Positions 1 through 10,128 are shown, counted from the first letter of the stretch. The stretch: DNA of 64,000 nt from Pseudomonas sp. JM0905a (GCF_014700075.1 NZ_JACXBU010000006.1:186001-250000), one strand, 5' to 3'. The notes: a model not told the origin generated them from the sequence alone. Program-made: numbers and translations.

Positions 1-811
1 CGTCGCCCATCCGGGTGCCCTGCACCGTCAGCAGGAAGAACACCAGTTGCAGTGCCAGGGAACGGATGAAGATGTCGCGGTTCACCGCCAGCAGTGGTCG
101 CCAATTGCGCCACCGTTGCAGCGCTGGCCAGTCGATGTGGCCCGGATAACGGCGCAGCGCCCCACGGGTGAGCGCCAGGCCGATCAGCGCGCCGCTCCAT
201 TCGGCGATCACCGCCGCGCGCGCCGCACCGGCCACGCCCCAGTCCAGCCCGAGGACGAACCACAGCGCCAGCGCGATGTTCGCCAGGTTGGTGCCCAGCA
301 GGATGGCCAGGGGGGCACGCGCGTTCTGCGTGCCGAGGAACCAGCCCACCAGGGCGTAGTTGGCCAGGGCTGCGGGCAGGCCGAGCAGGCGCAGGTGAAA
401 GAACTCGCGGGTCAGCGAGTCCAGCTCCGCGGAGGGGTTCATCAGCTTCAGGGCCAGGCCGCTGAAGGGCACCGCCAGCACGCCCAGCAACATCGCCAGG
501 CCCAGCGCCAGCCCAAGCCCTTGCAGCAGCACCTGGCGCAGGGCACCGCCATCCGCGCGGCCCGCGGCCTGGGCGGCGAAGCCGGTGGTGCCCATGCGCA
601 GGAAGCCCAGCACCCCGAGCAGCAGCATGTACAGCGTGCTGCCCACCGCCACGGCGCCCAGTTGGTGAGCGTGGGGCAGATGGCCCACCACCGTGCTGTC
701 CACCAGGGCGACCAGGGGCACGGAAATATTCGAGAGGATCATGGGCGCGGCCAGTGCCCAGACCTTGTGGTGGGTCGGGGAATGCCGCCAGGCGTCGAGG
801 AACAGGCTCAT
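1..811 (-). CDS. MATE-family multidrug efflux transporter, DinF-like (3' end outside window)
   Basis: The minus-strand frame stays open from an ATG at 811 to the window edge, giving 270 codons without the C-terminus. The ATG is preceded by GGAG at good spacing. The N-terminus reads MSLFLDAWRHSP and continues into hydrophobic segments with APMILSNISVPLVALVDSTV and GHLPHAHQLGAVAVG, typical of the first helices of MATE exporters of the DinF branch, which swap Na+ or H+ for organic cations across the inner membrane. It is transcribed divergently from yfhM across about 140 bp. Substrate cannot be told from sequence. MATE membership is fairly sure; the DinF sub-assignment is from memory. Confidence 0.8.
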   Translation of the reverse strand, partial: MSLFLDAWRHSPTHHKVWALAAPMILSNISVPLVALVDSTVVGHLPHAHQLGAVAVGSTLYMLLLGVLGFLRMGTTGFAAQAAGRADGGALRQVLLQGLGLALGLAMLLGVLAVPFSGLALKLMNPSAELDSLTREFFHLRLLGLPAALANYALVGWFLGTQNARAPLAILLGTNLANIALALWFVLGLDWGVAGAARAAVIAEWSGALIGLALTRGALRRYPGHIDWPALQRWRNWRPLLAVNRDIFIRSLALQLVFFLLTVQGTRMGD

Positions 812-952
812 GCAGGGCTCCAGTCAGGCCGCGCAGTATAGCGGCGCGATGTTTCGTGAGCTGCATCGCTCCTGCCGTCATCCGGATGCCACCGGAACGC
901 CCGGCTGGTCTATAGTTCGCGGCTTGTACGCACTCCCCAACGAGAGCCTGTC

Positions 953-3900
953 ATGCCGAAGAAAGGACTACTTCTGGCCCTGGTGCTGAGCCTGCTCAGC
1001 GCCTGTGATTCCTCCACCCCCGAGCAAACCGCAAGCAAGTCGCCACCGGCTGCCGATCAATCTGCGGCGCGCCCGGCCGTCGACACCGCCTCCCTGGCCA
1101 AACGCTACGCCGGCCGCGAACTGCAGGTGATAGACGTCTCCGAAGTGCAGCTCGACGGCGCCAGCGCCTTGTCAGTGACCTTCTCCGTGCCCCTGGACCC
1201 GGATCAGACCTTCGCCGAGCGGCTGCACCTGGTGGACAGCCGGGACGGCACGGTGGACGGCGCCTGGGAACTCTCCGACAACCTGATGGAGCTGCGCCTG
1301 CGCCACCTGGAGCCCAAGCGCCAGCTGGTGCTGACCATCGACCCCGGCCTGCGCGCGGTGAATGACACGCGGCTGGCCGAAGAACACGTTACCCGCCTGG
1401 AAACCCGCGACCTGCAGGCCACCGTCGGCTTCGCCAGCCGTGGTTCGCTGCTGCCCACCCGCCTCGCCGAAGGCCTGCCGGTGATCGCGCTGAACGTCGA
1501 CAAGGTGGATGTGGACTTCTTCCGCGTGAAGACTGAATCCCTGCCGGGCTTCCTCGCTCGCTGGGGCAAGCGTGGCGCCCTGGACGTCTGGGAGGCCCGC
1601 GAGATGCTGAAGATGGCCGACCTGGTCTACACCGGCCGCTTCGACCTCAAGCCCGCGCGCAACACCCGCGAAACCTTGCTGCTGCCCATCGCCAACCTCG
1701 AGACGATGAAGCAGCCGGGCGTCTACCTCGCGGTGATGAAGGAAGCCGGCAGCTACACCTATTCCAACCCGGCGACCCTCTTCACCCTGAGCGACATCGG
1801 CCTTTCCGCCCACCGCTACAGCGATCGCCTGGACATCTTCACCCAGGCCCTGGAAGGCGGCGCCGCGCAGGCCGATATCGCCCTGGAACTGCTGGACGGC
1901 GAAGGCCGCGTGCTGGCCGAAGGCAAGACCGACGGCAAGGGCCACGCCGAACTGCCACTGGTGCCCAAGGCCGAGGTGCTGATCGCCCGCAAGGATGAGC
2001 AGACCAGCCTGCTGCGCTTGTCCGCGCCGGCACTGGACCTGGCCGAATTCGACATCGCCGGTCCCGCCAGCCATGCCCTGCAGTTCTTCGTCTTCGGCCC
2101 GCGCGACCTTTACCGCCCCGGCGAGACCGTGCTGCTCAACGCCCTGCTGCGCGACGCCGATGGCCGCGCAGTGGCCGGCCAGCCAGTGACCGTGGAAGTG
2201 CGCCGCCCCGACGAACAGGTCAGCCGCCGCTTCGTCTGGGAAGCCGGGGAGGGCGGTTTCTACCAGTACCAGCTGCCGCTCGCTGCCGAGGCGCCCACCG
2301 GCCGCTGGCAACTGCTCTTCGACCTGGGCGACGGCAAGCCGCAGCTCTATGAATTCCTCGTGGAAGACTTCCTGCCCGAACGCATGGCCCTGGAACTCAA
2401 GGGCAGCGATCAGCCCTATGCGCCCGGCGACAACGCGCGCTTCCAGGTCACCGGCCGCTACCTCTATGGCGCGCCGGCTTCCGGCAACCGACTGACCGGC
2501 CAGCTCTACGTGCGCCCGCTGCGCGAAGCGGTGAAGGCGCTGCCCGGCTACCAGTTCGGCTCGGTGATGGAGGGCGAACTGAGCCAGGACATCGAGCTGG
2601 ACGAAACCCAGCTGGATGCCGACGGCAAGACCGAGCTGAACATCGAAACCCGCTGGACCGAGGCCAAGTCGCCGGTGCAACTAATCCTCCAGGCCAGCCT
2701 GCAGGAATCCGGCGGTCGCCCGATCACCCGCCGTCTGGTGCAGCCGGTCTGGCCGGCCGAGCGCCTGCCGGGCCTGCGTGCGCTGTTCGACGGCGAGGAG
2801 ACCGACGCCGACAGCGTGGCCGAGTTCGAACTGCTGGTGGCCGACCCCGACGGCAACAAGCTGGCCGCCGACGACCTCAAGGTGCGCCTGGTGCGCGAGC
2901 GCCGCGACTACTACTGGAACTACTCCGAGAGCGATGGCTGGACCTACCACTACAACGAGAAGTACCTGAACCTCACCGAAGAGCAGGTGCAGGTGGCCGC
3001 CGGCGGCACCGCCAAGGTGAGCTTCCCGGTGGAGTGGGGCCCCTACCGCGTGGAAGTGGAAGACCCGCAGACCGGCATCACCAGCAGCCTGCGCTTCTGG
3101 GCCGGTTACCGCTGGCAGGACAACGCCGAAGGCGGCGCGGTACGCCCCGACCAGGTCAAGCTGGCGCTGGACAAGCCGGGCTATGCCGCCGGCGAAACCG
3201 CCAAGGTCACCGTCACTCCGCCCAGCGCCGGCAGCGGCTACCTGCTGGTGGAGTCCGCCGAAGGCCCGCTCTGGTGGCAACCCATCGAGGTGCCGGCCGA
3301 AGGCAAGAGCTTCGACATCCCGGTGGCCAAGGACTGGGCGCGCCACGACCTTTACGTCAGCGCCCTGGTGATCCGCCCCGGCGAGCGCAAGGCCAGCGTC
3401 ACGCCCAAGCGCGCCGTGGGCCTGCTGCACCTGCCGCTGGACCGCGCGCCGCGCAAGCTGGCGGTTTCCCTCAGCGCACCGGAAAAGATGCGGCCCAAGC
3501 AGCCGCTGAAGGTCCAGGTGCAGGCGAAGAATGCCGATGGCAGCGTGCCGAAGTCGGTGAATGTGCTGGTGGCGGCGGTGGATGTGGGCATCCTCAACAT
3601 CACCAGCTACGCCACGCCCGACCCCTTCGCCAGCCTGTTCGGCCGCAAGGGCTACGGCGCCGACCAGCTCGACGTCTATGGCCAGCTGATCGAAGCCGGG
3701 CAGGGCCGTCTGGCCACCATGGCCTTCGGTGGTGACGCCGCGCTGGCCGGTGGCGGCAAGCGTCCGCAGACCAGCGTCACCATCGTCGCCCTGCAGAGCG
3801 CGCCGGTGGCCCTGGATGAGCAGGGCCAGGGCGAGGTCAGCCTCGACATCCCCGACTTCAACGGTGAACTGCGCCTGATGGCCCAGGCCTGGACCGACGA

Positions 3901-5857
3901 ACGCTACGGCATGGCCGAGGCGAAGACGGTAGTGGCCGCACCCCTGGTGGCGGAGCTGGCCGCGCCGCGCTTCCTCGCCGGTGGCGACCAGACCACCCTG
4001 GCGCTGGACCTGACCAACCTGTCCGGCAAGCCCCAGCGCCTGGACGTGCAACTGGAAAGCACTGGCCAACTGGATCTCGCCCAGAGCGCCGGTGGCCAGA
4101 CCGCACCCATCCAGCTCAAGGATGGCCAGCGCACCACCCTGCGCATTCCAGTGCGCGCGGTGGGCGGTTATGGCCAGGGCCACTTCAAGGTGACGGTCAA
4201 CGGCCTGGAGCTGCCGGGCGAGAACCTGCCGCCGTTCAGCCGCGAATGGACCCTGGGCGTGCGTCCGGCCTATCCGGCCCAGCTCAAGCAGTTCCGCGCG
4301 GTGCTCAAGGGCGATGCCTGGAGCCTGCCGGCCGGCACCCTGGATGCGTACGAGCAGGATGGCCGAGAAGCCCTTCTGCAGCTGTCCAGCCGCCCACCGC
4401 TGAACCTCGGCGAGCAGGTCCGCGCTCTCAAGGCCTACCCGTACGGCTGCGCCGAGCAGACCACCAGCGGCCTCTACCCGTCGCTTTATGCCGACGCCGC
4501 CTCCCTCAAGCGCCTAGGCCTGGAAGGTGAGCCGGACGACACGCGCCGCAAGTCCATCGACCTCGGCATCGAACGCCTGCTGGGCATGCAGCGCTACAAC
4601 GGCAGCTTCGGCCTGTGGAGCGCCGACAGCGAAGAGGAATACTGGCTGACCGCCTATGTCACCGACTTCCTCCTGCGCGCCCGCGACCAGGGCTTCGCCG
4701 TGCCGCCGGAGGCCCTGACGAAGGCCAGCGAGCGCCTGCTGCGCTACCTGCAGGAGCGCAGCCTGATCGAAGTCAGCTACAGCCAGAACGCCGACCACAC
4801 CCGCTTTGCCGTGCAGGCCTACGCCGGCTACGTCCTGGCCCGCAGCCAGCAGGCGCCGCTGGGCGCGCTGCGTAGCTTGTGGGAACGCCGTGCCGATGCC
4901 CGTTCGGGCCTGCCGCTGGTGCAACTGGCGGTGGCCTTCAAGCTGATGGGCGATGCGCCGCGCGCCGACCAGGCCCTGGAGCTTGGCCTGCGCATCCAGC
5001 GCGACAGCCACGACTGGCTGGCCGACTACGGCAGTCCGCTGCGCGACCAGGCGCTGATCCTCGCCTTGCTGGAGGAGAACGACCTGGCTGCCAGCGCCCG
5101 CGAACAGCGCCTGTTCGACCTGGCCGACCTGGTGGCCGGCGAGCGCTGGCTCTCCACCCAGGAGCGCAACGCGCTGTACCTGGCTGGACGTGGCCTGCTG
5201 GGCAAGCCCGAACCGAACTGGAACGCGCAACTCAGCGCGGGTGACCAGCAGCGCGAGCTGAGCAACCAGCAACCCGGCCTGAAACTGGACGGCGCCCTGC
5301 TGACCGAGCCGCTGAGCATCACCTCCGCCGGCAGCGAGCCGCTCTACCAGCAGCTGACCCTCTCCGGTTATCCGCTGACGGCCCCGCACGCAGGCGGCGA
5401 GAACCTCGCCATCTACCGCGAGTTCCTCGGCGCGAATGGCGAGCGGCTTGACCTCAACAGCCTGGACAGCGGCGAACTGGTGTTGGTGCACCTGGCCATC
5501 GAAGCGAAGGAGCGCGTGCCCGACGCTCTGGTGGTCGACCTGCTGCCGGCCGGCCTGGAGCTGGAAAACCAGAACCTCGCCCAGAGCGCTGCCAGCCTGG
5601 ACGACGCCAGCAGCGCGGTGAAGGAGTGGCAGAAGTCCATGCAGAACGCCGCCATCAAGCACCAGGAGTTCCGCGACGACCGTTACGTGGCGGCCCTGGA
5701 TGTCAGCGAGTACGGCACCACCCACCTGCTGTACCTGGCCCGCGCCGTCACCCCTGGCAAATACCGCGTGCCGCCGCCCACCGTGGAGTCCATGTACCGG
5801 CCGAACTGGCAGGCACTGGGCGAGGCGCCGGAGCACCTGGTGGTGCGCGGCAAGTAA
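953..5857 (+). CDS. yfhM: YfhM-type alpha-2-macroglobulin family lipoprotein
   Basis: This 1634-residue protein begins with a lipoprotein signal (MPKKGLLLALVLSLLSAC, lipobox LSAC) and is followed by a Ser/Pro/Ala-rich linker, so it should be anchored in the periplasm. The middle carries repeated beta-sandwich (MG) domains. The thioester motif CAEQ is intact at about residues 1166-1169 within YPYGCAEQTT, followed by an all-helical segment with QRYNGSFGLWS. In this family the thioester traps attacking proteases, and the gene normally sits beside pbpC so that the pair guards and repairs the periplasm and murein. Here pbpC is still downstream but a 4.2 kb opposite-strand adhesin gene lies between them. 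The start ATG follows a weak GAGAG site. Family call is firm. Confidence 0.93.
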   Translation: MPKKGLLLALVLSLLSACDSSTPEQTASKSPPAADQSAARPAVDTASLAKRYAGRELQVIDVSEVQLDGASALSVTFSVPLDPDQTFAERLHLVDSRDGTVDGAWELSDNLMELRLRHLEPKRQLVLTIDPGLRAVNDTRLAEEHVTRLETRDLQATVGFASRGSLLPTRLAEGLPVIALNVDKVDVDFFRVKTESLPGFLARWGKRGALDVWEAREMLKMADLVYTGRFDLKPARNTRETLLLPIANLETMKQPGVYLAVMKEAGSYTYSNPATLFTLSDIGLSAHRYSDRLDIFTQALEGGAAQADIALELLDGEGRVLAEGKTDGKGHAELPLVPKAEVLIARKDEQTSLLRLSAPALDLAEFDIAGPASHALQFFVFGPRDLYRPGETVLLNALLRDADGRAVAGQPVTVEVRRPDEQVSRRFVWEAGEGGFYQYQLPLAAEAPTGRWQLLFDLGDGKPQLYEFLVEDFLPERMALELKGSDQPYAPGDNARFQVTGRYLYGAPASGNRLTGQLYVRPLREAVKALPGYQFGSVMEGELSQDIELDETQLDADGKTELNIETRWTEAKSPVQLILQASLQESGGRPITRRLVQPVWPAERLPGLRALFDGEETDADSVAEFELLVADPDGNKLAADDLKVRLVRERRDYYWNYSESDGWTYHYNEKYLNLTEEQVQVAAGGTAKVSFPVEWGPYRVEVEDPQTGITSSLRFWAGYRWQDNAEGGAVRPDQVKLALDKPGYAAGETAKVTVTPPSAGSGYLLVESAEGPLWWQPIEVPAEGKSFDIPVAKDWARHDLYVSALVIRPGERKASVTPKRAVGLLHLPLDRAPRKLAVSLSAPEKMRPKQPLKVQVQAKNADGSVPKSVNVLVAAVDVGILNITSYATPDPFASLFGRKGYGADQLDVYGQLIEAGQGRLATMAFGGDAALAGGGKRPQTSVTIVALQSAPVALDEQGQGEVSLDIPDFNGELRLMAQAWTDERYGMAEAKTVVAAPLVAELAAPRFLAGGDQTTLALDLTNLSGKPQRLDVQLESTGQLDLAQSAGGQTAPIQLKDGQRTTLRIPVRAVGGYGQGHFKVTVNGLELPGENLPPFSREWTLGVRPAYPAQLKQFRAVLKGDAWSLPAGTLDAYEQDGREALLQLSSRPPLNLGEQVRALKAYPYGCAEQTTSGLYPSLYADAASLKRLGLEGEPDDTRRKSIDLGIERLLGMQRYNGSFGLWSADSEEEYWLTAYVTDFLLRARDQGFAVPPEALTKASERLLRYLQERSLIEVSYSQNADHTRFAVQAYAGYVLARSQQAPLGALRSLWERRADARSGLPLVQLAVAFKLMGDAPRADQALELGLRIQRDSHDWLADYGSPLRDQALILALLEENDLAASAREQRLFDLADLVAGERWLSTQERNALYLAGRGLLGKPEPNWNAQLSAGDQQRELSNQQPGLKLDGALLTEPLSITSAGSEPLYQQLTLSGYPLTAPHAGGENLAIYREFLGANGERLDLNSLDSGELVLVHLAIEAKERVPDALVVDLLPAGLELENQNLAQSAASLDDASSAVKEWQKSMQNAAIKHQEFRDDRYVAALDVSEYGTTHLLYLARAVTPGKYRVPPPTVESMYRPNWQALGEAPEHLVVRGK

Positions 5858-5871
5858 GAACCGAACCGGAA

Positions 5872-5897
5872 CCCCCTCTCCCCGTCGGGAGAGGGGG
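5872..5897. repeat. CCCTCTCCC inverted repeat, possible bidirectional terminator
   Basis: Arms CCCCCTCTCCC and GGGAGAGGGGG pair perfectly around a 4-nt loop. It sits between the convergent ends of yfhM and the RTX gene, where a bidirectional terminator would be expected, but no T-run follows. The same core occurs at about 15384, 40692 and 62181, so it is a dispersed element. Confidence 0.6.
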
Positions 5898-5904
5898 CAC
5901 ACCC

Positions 5905-8900
5905 TCAGCTCGGAATGATGTGGTCGCCGCCGCCGAAGATCGCCGTTACCTGTTGAACGCCGGTGATGGTGACCACATCCACGAACGTCGCTCCTGCGCC
6001 ATTGCCGTCGACATCCACCTGGACGGAGATGTCGCCGCCTACCTGCACTGCTTTGACGTAGTTGGCAATCGCCTGCGGCAGCACGCTGTTGCCGAGCAGT
6101 CCCGAGAAGTCGAGCTTGTCGCCCTGGGCAGCGCTGTAGTCGAGGATGCGGTCCTCGGCCTCACTGAGGTTGTTGAACCTGAACAGGTCCGCGCCATTGC
6201 CGCCGGTCAGCACATCCGCACCCAGGCCGCCGTACAACACGTCGTTGCCAGCTCCGCCAACGAGCGTGTCGTTGCCGGCACCGCCGCGCAGCTCATCGGC
6301 GCCGCCGCTGCCAGTCAGACTGTCATTGAATGCCGAACCAATCAGCCCTTCCATGTTCTTGTAGGTGTCGGACCCCAGGCCAACTGTGGACAAGTCGACA
6401 GTGGTGTTGCTGTTGCTTTGCACCAGCGTGAGGCTGAGTGCTGCAGTAGCGTCGGACAGATCGAGAAGATCGCTACCTGCACCGCCATCCAGGACATCGC
6501 TTCCACCGCCTCCGCGAAGAATGTCATTGCCGCTGCTGCCGGTCAGGGTGTCGCCGAAGGCCGAACCGATCACGCCTTCCATGTTCTTGTAGGTGTCTGT
6601 GCCGATTCCGGCCAGGGCTCCCGTGCCCCAGAAACCGTTGGTGCCAGCAGCCGGGTTGCTGCCCTGACTGAGCGTGAAGGTGAGGGCGCCGCTGGCATCG
6701 GAGAAATCGAGCATATCGATGCCGTCACCGCCATCCAGTACGTCATTGTCTTCGCCCCCGCGAAGGCGATCTTCGCCACTACCACCGATGAGCGTGTCCA
6801 CCCCATTCCCGCCGACGAACAGATCACTTGCGGCCGCTCCGGTCAGGGTGTCCACGTTGCTGCCGCCGTCGAGGAAGGCTGCCTGGTAACTGTTGCCGGA
6901 CAGGTTGACGCTGGACACGCCATTGGTGGCGACGAGATTTACCGTCACGGTTCCCGTGGCCGTTCCGCCGACATTGTCCGAAAGGGTGTAGGTGAATGTG
7001 CCGGTGGGGGAGGACGGGTTATTGCCGCTGGCGAAGGTGATCAGGCTGTTGTTCGAGCCTTCGACGAATTTCACGTCGGAGATCGCGCCTGCTCCCAGGC
7101 CAAGACCGGTGATGGACAGGAACGACCCATCGACATCGGAGTCATTGCCCAGCAAGGCGGCGACCGAGAAGACGATGCCCGTGCCATTGGCTGTGCTGAA
7201 GGCCGCCGTGTTGTTGGACACGTAAAGCACATCGTTGACCGCGACTGGCGCAGCGTTTACCTGGGTAGCCGTGACCGTGATGCCCAGGTTGTCGACGTCG
7301 CTGGCGCTGCCGTCACTGGTGGTCATGGTCAGGGTGTCGTTGCCGCTGAAGTTCGCGGCAGACAGGTAGCCGATATTGGCGGCCAGCGTTGTGTTGATCT
7401 GGGCGAGCGTGCCGCTGAGGGTGAGCATCGCAGTGTTGAGCCCCCCAATGGAGGCCCCGCCCGAAATGGACTGCGCGGAGAGCGTGCCGTGGGCGACCTG
7501 CAGCGTCACGGTCAGGTTGCTTGAGCCTGCGTCTACATCGGCGACGCTCAGGCCACTGATGCTCTTGGGTGTTCCGGCCGGAGTGGTCTGGGCGCCGGGC
7601 AGGGTGTTGACCGGTGCGTCGTTCACCGGGGTGATATCCAGGCTGGCACTGCCGGTGGCGCTGAGCGAGCCGTCGCTGACCGTGTAGCTGAAGTTGACGG
7701 ACGTGTCGTCGTTCAGTGCCGGCGTGTAGTTCCAGGTGCCGTTGCCATTGTCGACCAGGCTGCCGCTGCCGGCGCTGATCTGCAGATTGGTAGCCGTCAG
7801 TGCCGGGCCGTCGACATCCGACGCATTGCCCAGCAACTGGGCCTGAGTGATCAGGCGCGCACCGCTGTCTTCGGCGATGGCCGCCAGCGTTACCGGGGCG
7901 GTGGTGGGCGCATCGTTGACCGGCGTGATGTCCAACGTGGCACTGCCGGCGGCGTTGAGCAGGCCGTCGGTTACCGAGTAGCTGAAGCTGACGGAGCTGT
8001 CGTCGTTGAGCGCTGGCGTGTAGCTCCAGGTGCCATTGCCGTTATCGATCAGCGAACCGCTGCCGGCGCTGATCTGAAGGTTGGTCGCAGTCAGGGCGGG
8101 GCCGTCGACATCCGCAGCATTGCCCAGCAACTGGGCCTGAGTGATCAGGCGGGCTCCGCTGTCCTCGGCGATGGAGGCGAGGGTCACCGGGGTGGTGGTG
8201 GGGGCATCGTTGACCGGAGTGATGTCGAGGCTGGCGCTGCCGGCGACGGTGAGGTCGCCGTCGCTGATCGTGTAGCTGAAGCTCACGTCGGAGTCGTCGT
8301 TCTCGTCTGGGGTGTAGCTCCAGGTGCCGTCGCCATTGTCGGTCAGGGTGCCGCTGCCGCTGCTGATCGTCAGTCCGCTGGCGGTGAGTGCGTCGCCTTC
8401 GATGTCATCGGCATTGGCCAGCAACTCGGCCTGGGTAATCACGCGTACTCCACTGTCTTCGGCGATGGCCGCGAGGGTTACTTCGCTGGTTGTCGGCGCA
8501 TCGTTGACCGGGGTGATATCCAGGCTGGCGCTGCCGGCGACGGTGAGGTCGCCGTCGCTGATCGTGTAGCTGAAGCTCACGTCGGAGTCGTCGTTTTCGT
8601 CTGGGGTGTAGCTCCAGGTGCCGTCGCCATTGTCGGTCAGGGTGCCGCTGCCGCTGCTGATCGTCAGTCCGCTGGCGGTGAGTGCGTCGCCTTCGATGTC
8701 ATCGGCATTGGCCAGCAACTCGGCCTGGGTAATCACGCGTACTCCACTGTCTTCGGCGATGGCCGCGAGGGTTACTTCGCTGGTTGTTGGTGCGTCGTTG
8801 ACCGGGGTGATGTCGAGGCTGGCGCTGCCGGCGACGGTGAGGTCGCCGTCGCTGATCGTGTAGCTGAAGCTCACGTCGGAGTCGTCGTTCTCGTCTGGGG

Positions 8901-10128
8901 TGTAGTTCCAGGTGCCGTTGCCGTTATTGATCAGGGTGCCGCCGCCGCTGCTGATCGTCAGCCCGCTGGCGGTGAGCGTGTCGCCTTCGATGTCATCGGC
9001 ATTGGCCAGCAACTCGGCCTGGGTAATCACGCGTACGCCACTGTCTTCGGCGATGGCCGCGAGGGTTACTTCGCTGGTTGTTGGTGCGTCGTTGACCGGG
9101 GTGATATCGAGGCTGGCACTTCCCGCAGTAGTGAGTGAGCCGTCGCTGATGGTGTAGGTGAAGGACACCTGGGTGTCGTCGTTGAGCGCCGGGGTGTAGG
9201 TCCAGGTGCCATTGCCGTTGTTGACCAGCGAGCCATTGCCCGAGCTGATCTGCAGGTTGCTGGCGGTCAGGTCGAGGCTGTCGACGTCCGCTGCGTTGGC
9301 CAGCAACTGCGCCTGGGTGATCAGGCGAGCGCCGCTGTCTTCGGCAATTGCAGTCAGGGTTACCGGAGTGGTGGTGGGCGCGTCGTTGACCGGAGTGATA
9401 TCCAGCGTGGCACTACCGGCAACACTGAGCGATCCATCGCTGACGGTGTAGGTGAAGGAAACAGCGGTGTCGTCATTCAGCGGTGGGGTGTACGTCCAGG
9501 TGCCATTGCCGTTGTTGACCAGTGTGCCGCTGCCTGAACTGATCTGCAGGTTGCTGGCGGTGAGCACGTCACCTTCGATGTCCGAGGCATTGGCCAGCAG
9601 CTCCGCCTGGGTGATGAGGCGCGTGCCGCTGTCTTCGGCAATGGCTGTCAGGGTTACCGGGCTGCTGACCACCGGAGCGTCGTTGACACCGGCAATCCGC
9701 ACCGTCGCAGTGGCCCAGCTCAGGGTGCCATTACCCAGGCGAATGGCGTAGGTGAAGCTGTCGGTCAGGTATTCGCCAACCGAGAGGCTCCTGTACGCAT
9801 CGCTCTGGAGGAGATCGCCGGCGTCATAGAGGACTTTCATCTTCCCGTCCGACGGGTCCTGGCCGATCCAGATGTGGGCGCCATAAGCGCTGTAGCAATC
9901 CTGGTCATGGGCCAGCAGGTCCGCTTGGATTTCCGTCCGGGTTGCAGTGCTGCCATCGGCCGTAACGCCATCGTCCAGCGAATAGAGCGTCTTGGCCTTG
10001 CCACCAAGGTCATTCGCCATGACATCCAGGCAGATGTAGTCGAGGCCATCTCGCACCAGGTTCTCGTACAGGAAGCTGTCGCCGTTCGCTTGGGGGGTAT
10101 TGCTGAATGAGACGGTGGAGATGGCCAT
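5905..10128 (-). CDS. RTX-type surface adhesin with seven tandem 98-residue cadherin-like repeats
   Basis: A 1407-residue acidic protein without an N-terminal signal peptide, as expected for type I secretion. Residues 1-155 resemble a VCBS-like domain (LDVMANDLGG, RIAGVNDAP). About seven 98-residue repeats follow, each with a VTLxAIAEDSG start, an NNGNGTWxYTP core and an SASLDITPVNDAP end. Then come two divergent Ig-like units and, from about residue 1085, glycine-rich nonapeptide blocks (GGxGxDxLxGG) that bind calcium in RTX proteins. The tail FRFNNLSEAEDRILDYSAAQGDKLDFSGLL is typical of a type I secretion end region. AGGA precedes the ATG. No ABC exporter or membrane-fusion gene is in the window, so the exporter must be elsewhere. 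Comparable to BapA-like biofilm proteins; the ligand is unknown. Confidence 0.88.
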   Translation of the reverse strand: MAISTVSFSNTPQANGDSFLYENLVRDGLDYICLDVMANDLGGKAKTLYSLDDGVTADGSTATRTEIQADLLAHDQDCYSAYGAHIWIGQDPSDGKMKVLYDAGDLLQSDAYRSLSVGEYLTDSFTYAIRLGNGTLSWATATVRIAGVNDAPVVSSPVTLTAIAEDSGTRLITQAELLANASDIEGDVLTASNLQISSGSGTLVNNGNGTWTYTPPLNDDTAVSFTYTVSDGSLSVAGSATLDITPVNDAPTTTPVTLTAIAEDSGARLITQAQLLANAADVDSLDLTASNLQISSGNGSLVNNGNGTWTYTPALNDDTQVSFTYTISDGSLTTAGSASLDITPVNDAPTTSEVTLAAIAEDSGVRVITQAELLANADDIEGDTLTASGLTISSGGGTLINNGNGTWNYTPDENDDSDVSFSYTISDGDLTVAGSASLDITPVNDAPTTSEVTLAAIAEDSGVRVITQAELLANADDIEGDALTASGLTISSGSGTLTDNGDGTWSYTPDENDDSDVSFSYTISDGDLTVAGSASLDITPVNDAPTTSEVTLAAIAEDSGVRVITQAELLANADDIEGDALTASGLTISSGSGTLTDNGDGTWSYTPDENDDSDVSFSYTISDGDLTVAGSASLDITPVNDAPTTTPVTLASIAEDSGARLITQAQLLGNAADVDGPALTATNLQISAGSGSLIDNGNGTWSYTPALNDDSSVSFSYSVTDGLLNAAGSATLDITPVNDAPTTAPVTLAAIAEDSGARLITQAQLLGNASDVDGPALTATNLQISAGSGSLVDNGNGTWNYTPALNDDTSVNFSYTVSDGSLSATGSASLDITPVNDAPVNTLPGAQTTPAGTPKSISGLSVADVDAGSSNLTVTLQVAHGTLSAQSISGGASIGGLNTAMLTLSGTLAQINTTLAANIGYLSAANFSGNDTLTMTTSDGSASDVDNLGITVTATQVNAAPVAVNDVLYVSNNTAAFSTANGTGIVFSVAALLGNDSDVDGSFLSITGLGLGAGAISDVKFVEGSNNSLITFASGNNPSSPTGTFTYTLSDNVGGTATGTVTVNLVATNGVSSVNLSGNSYQAAFLDGGSNVDTLTGAAASDLFVGGNGVDTLIGGSGEDRLRGGEDNDVLDGGDGIDMLDFSDASGALTFTLSQGSNPAAGTNGFWGTGALAGIGTDTYKNMEGVIGSAFGDTLTGSSGNDILRGGGGSDVLDGGAGSDLLDLSDATAALSLTLVQSNSNTTVDLSTVGLGSDTYKNMEGLIGSAFNDSLTGSGGADELRGGAGNDTLVGGAGNDVLYGGLGADVLTGGNGADLFRFNNLSEAEDRILDYSAAQGDKLDFSGLLGNSVLPQAIANYVKAVQVGGDISVQVDVDGNGAGATFVDVVTITGVQQVTAIFGGGDHIIPS
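7602..9660 (-). repeat. Seven in-frame ~294-bp tandem repeats in the RTX gene
   Basis: The repeat period of 294 bp corresponds to 98 codons. The copies at about 8216-8510 and 8510-8804 are almost identical at the nucleotide level, including synonymous positions, and the copy to about 9100 is close. The outer copies are clearly diverged. This points to recent duplication or gene conversion in the middle of the array and to likely copy-number variation between strains. Confidence 0.9.

Noticed and set aside
5626-7524. 632-codon plus-strand open frame across the yfhM end and the adhesin
   Set aside because: It crosses the convergent gene ends and the hairpin at 5872; the adhesin reading on the minus strand has clear repeats and RTX motifs.
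7602-9660. CRISPR-like array
   Set aside because: Repeat units are 294 bp, contiguous and in frame with no unique spacers, so they are protein domains.
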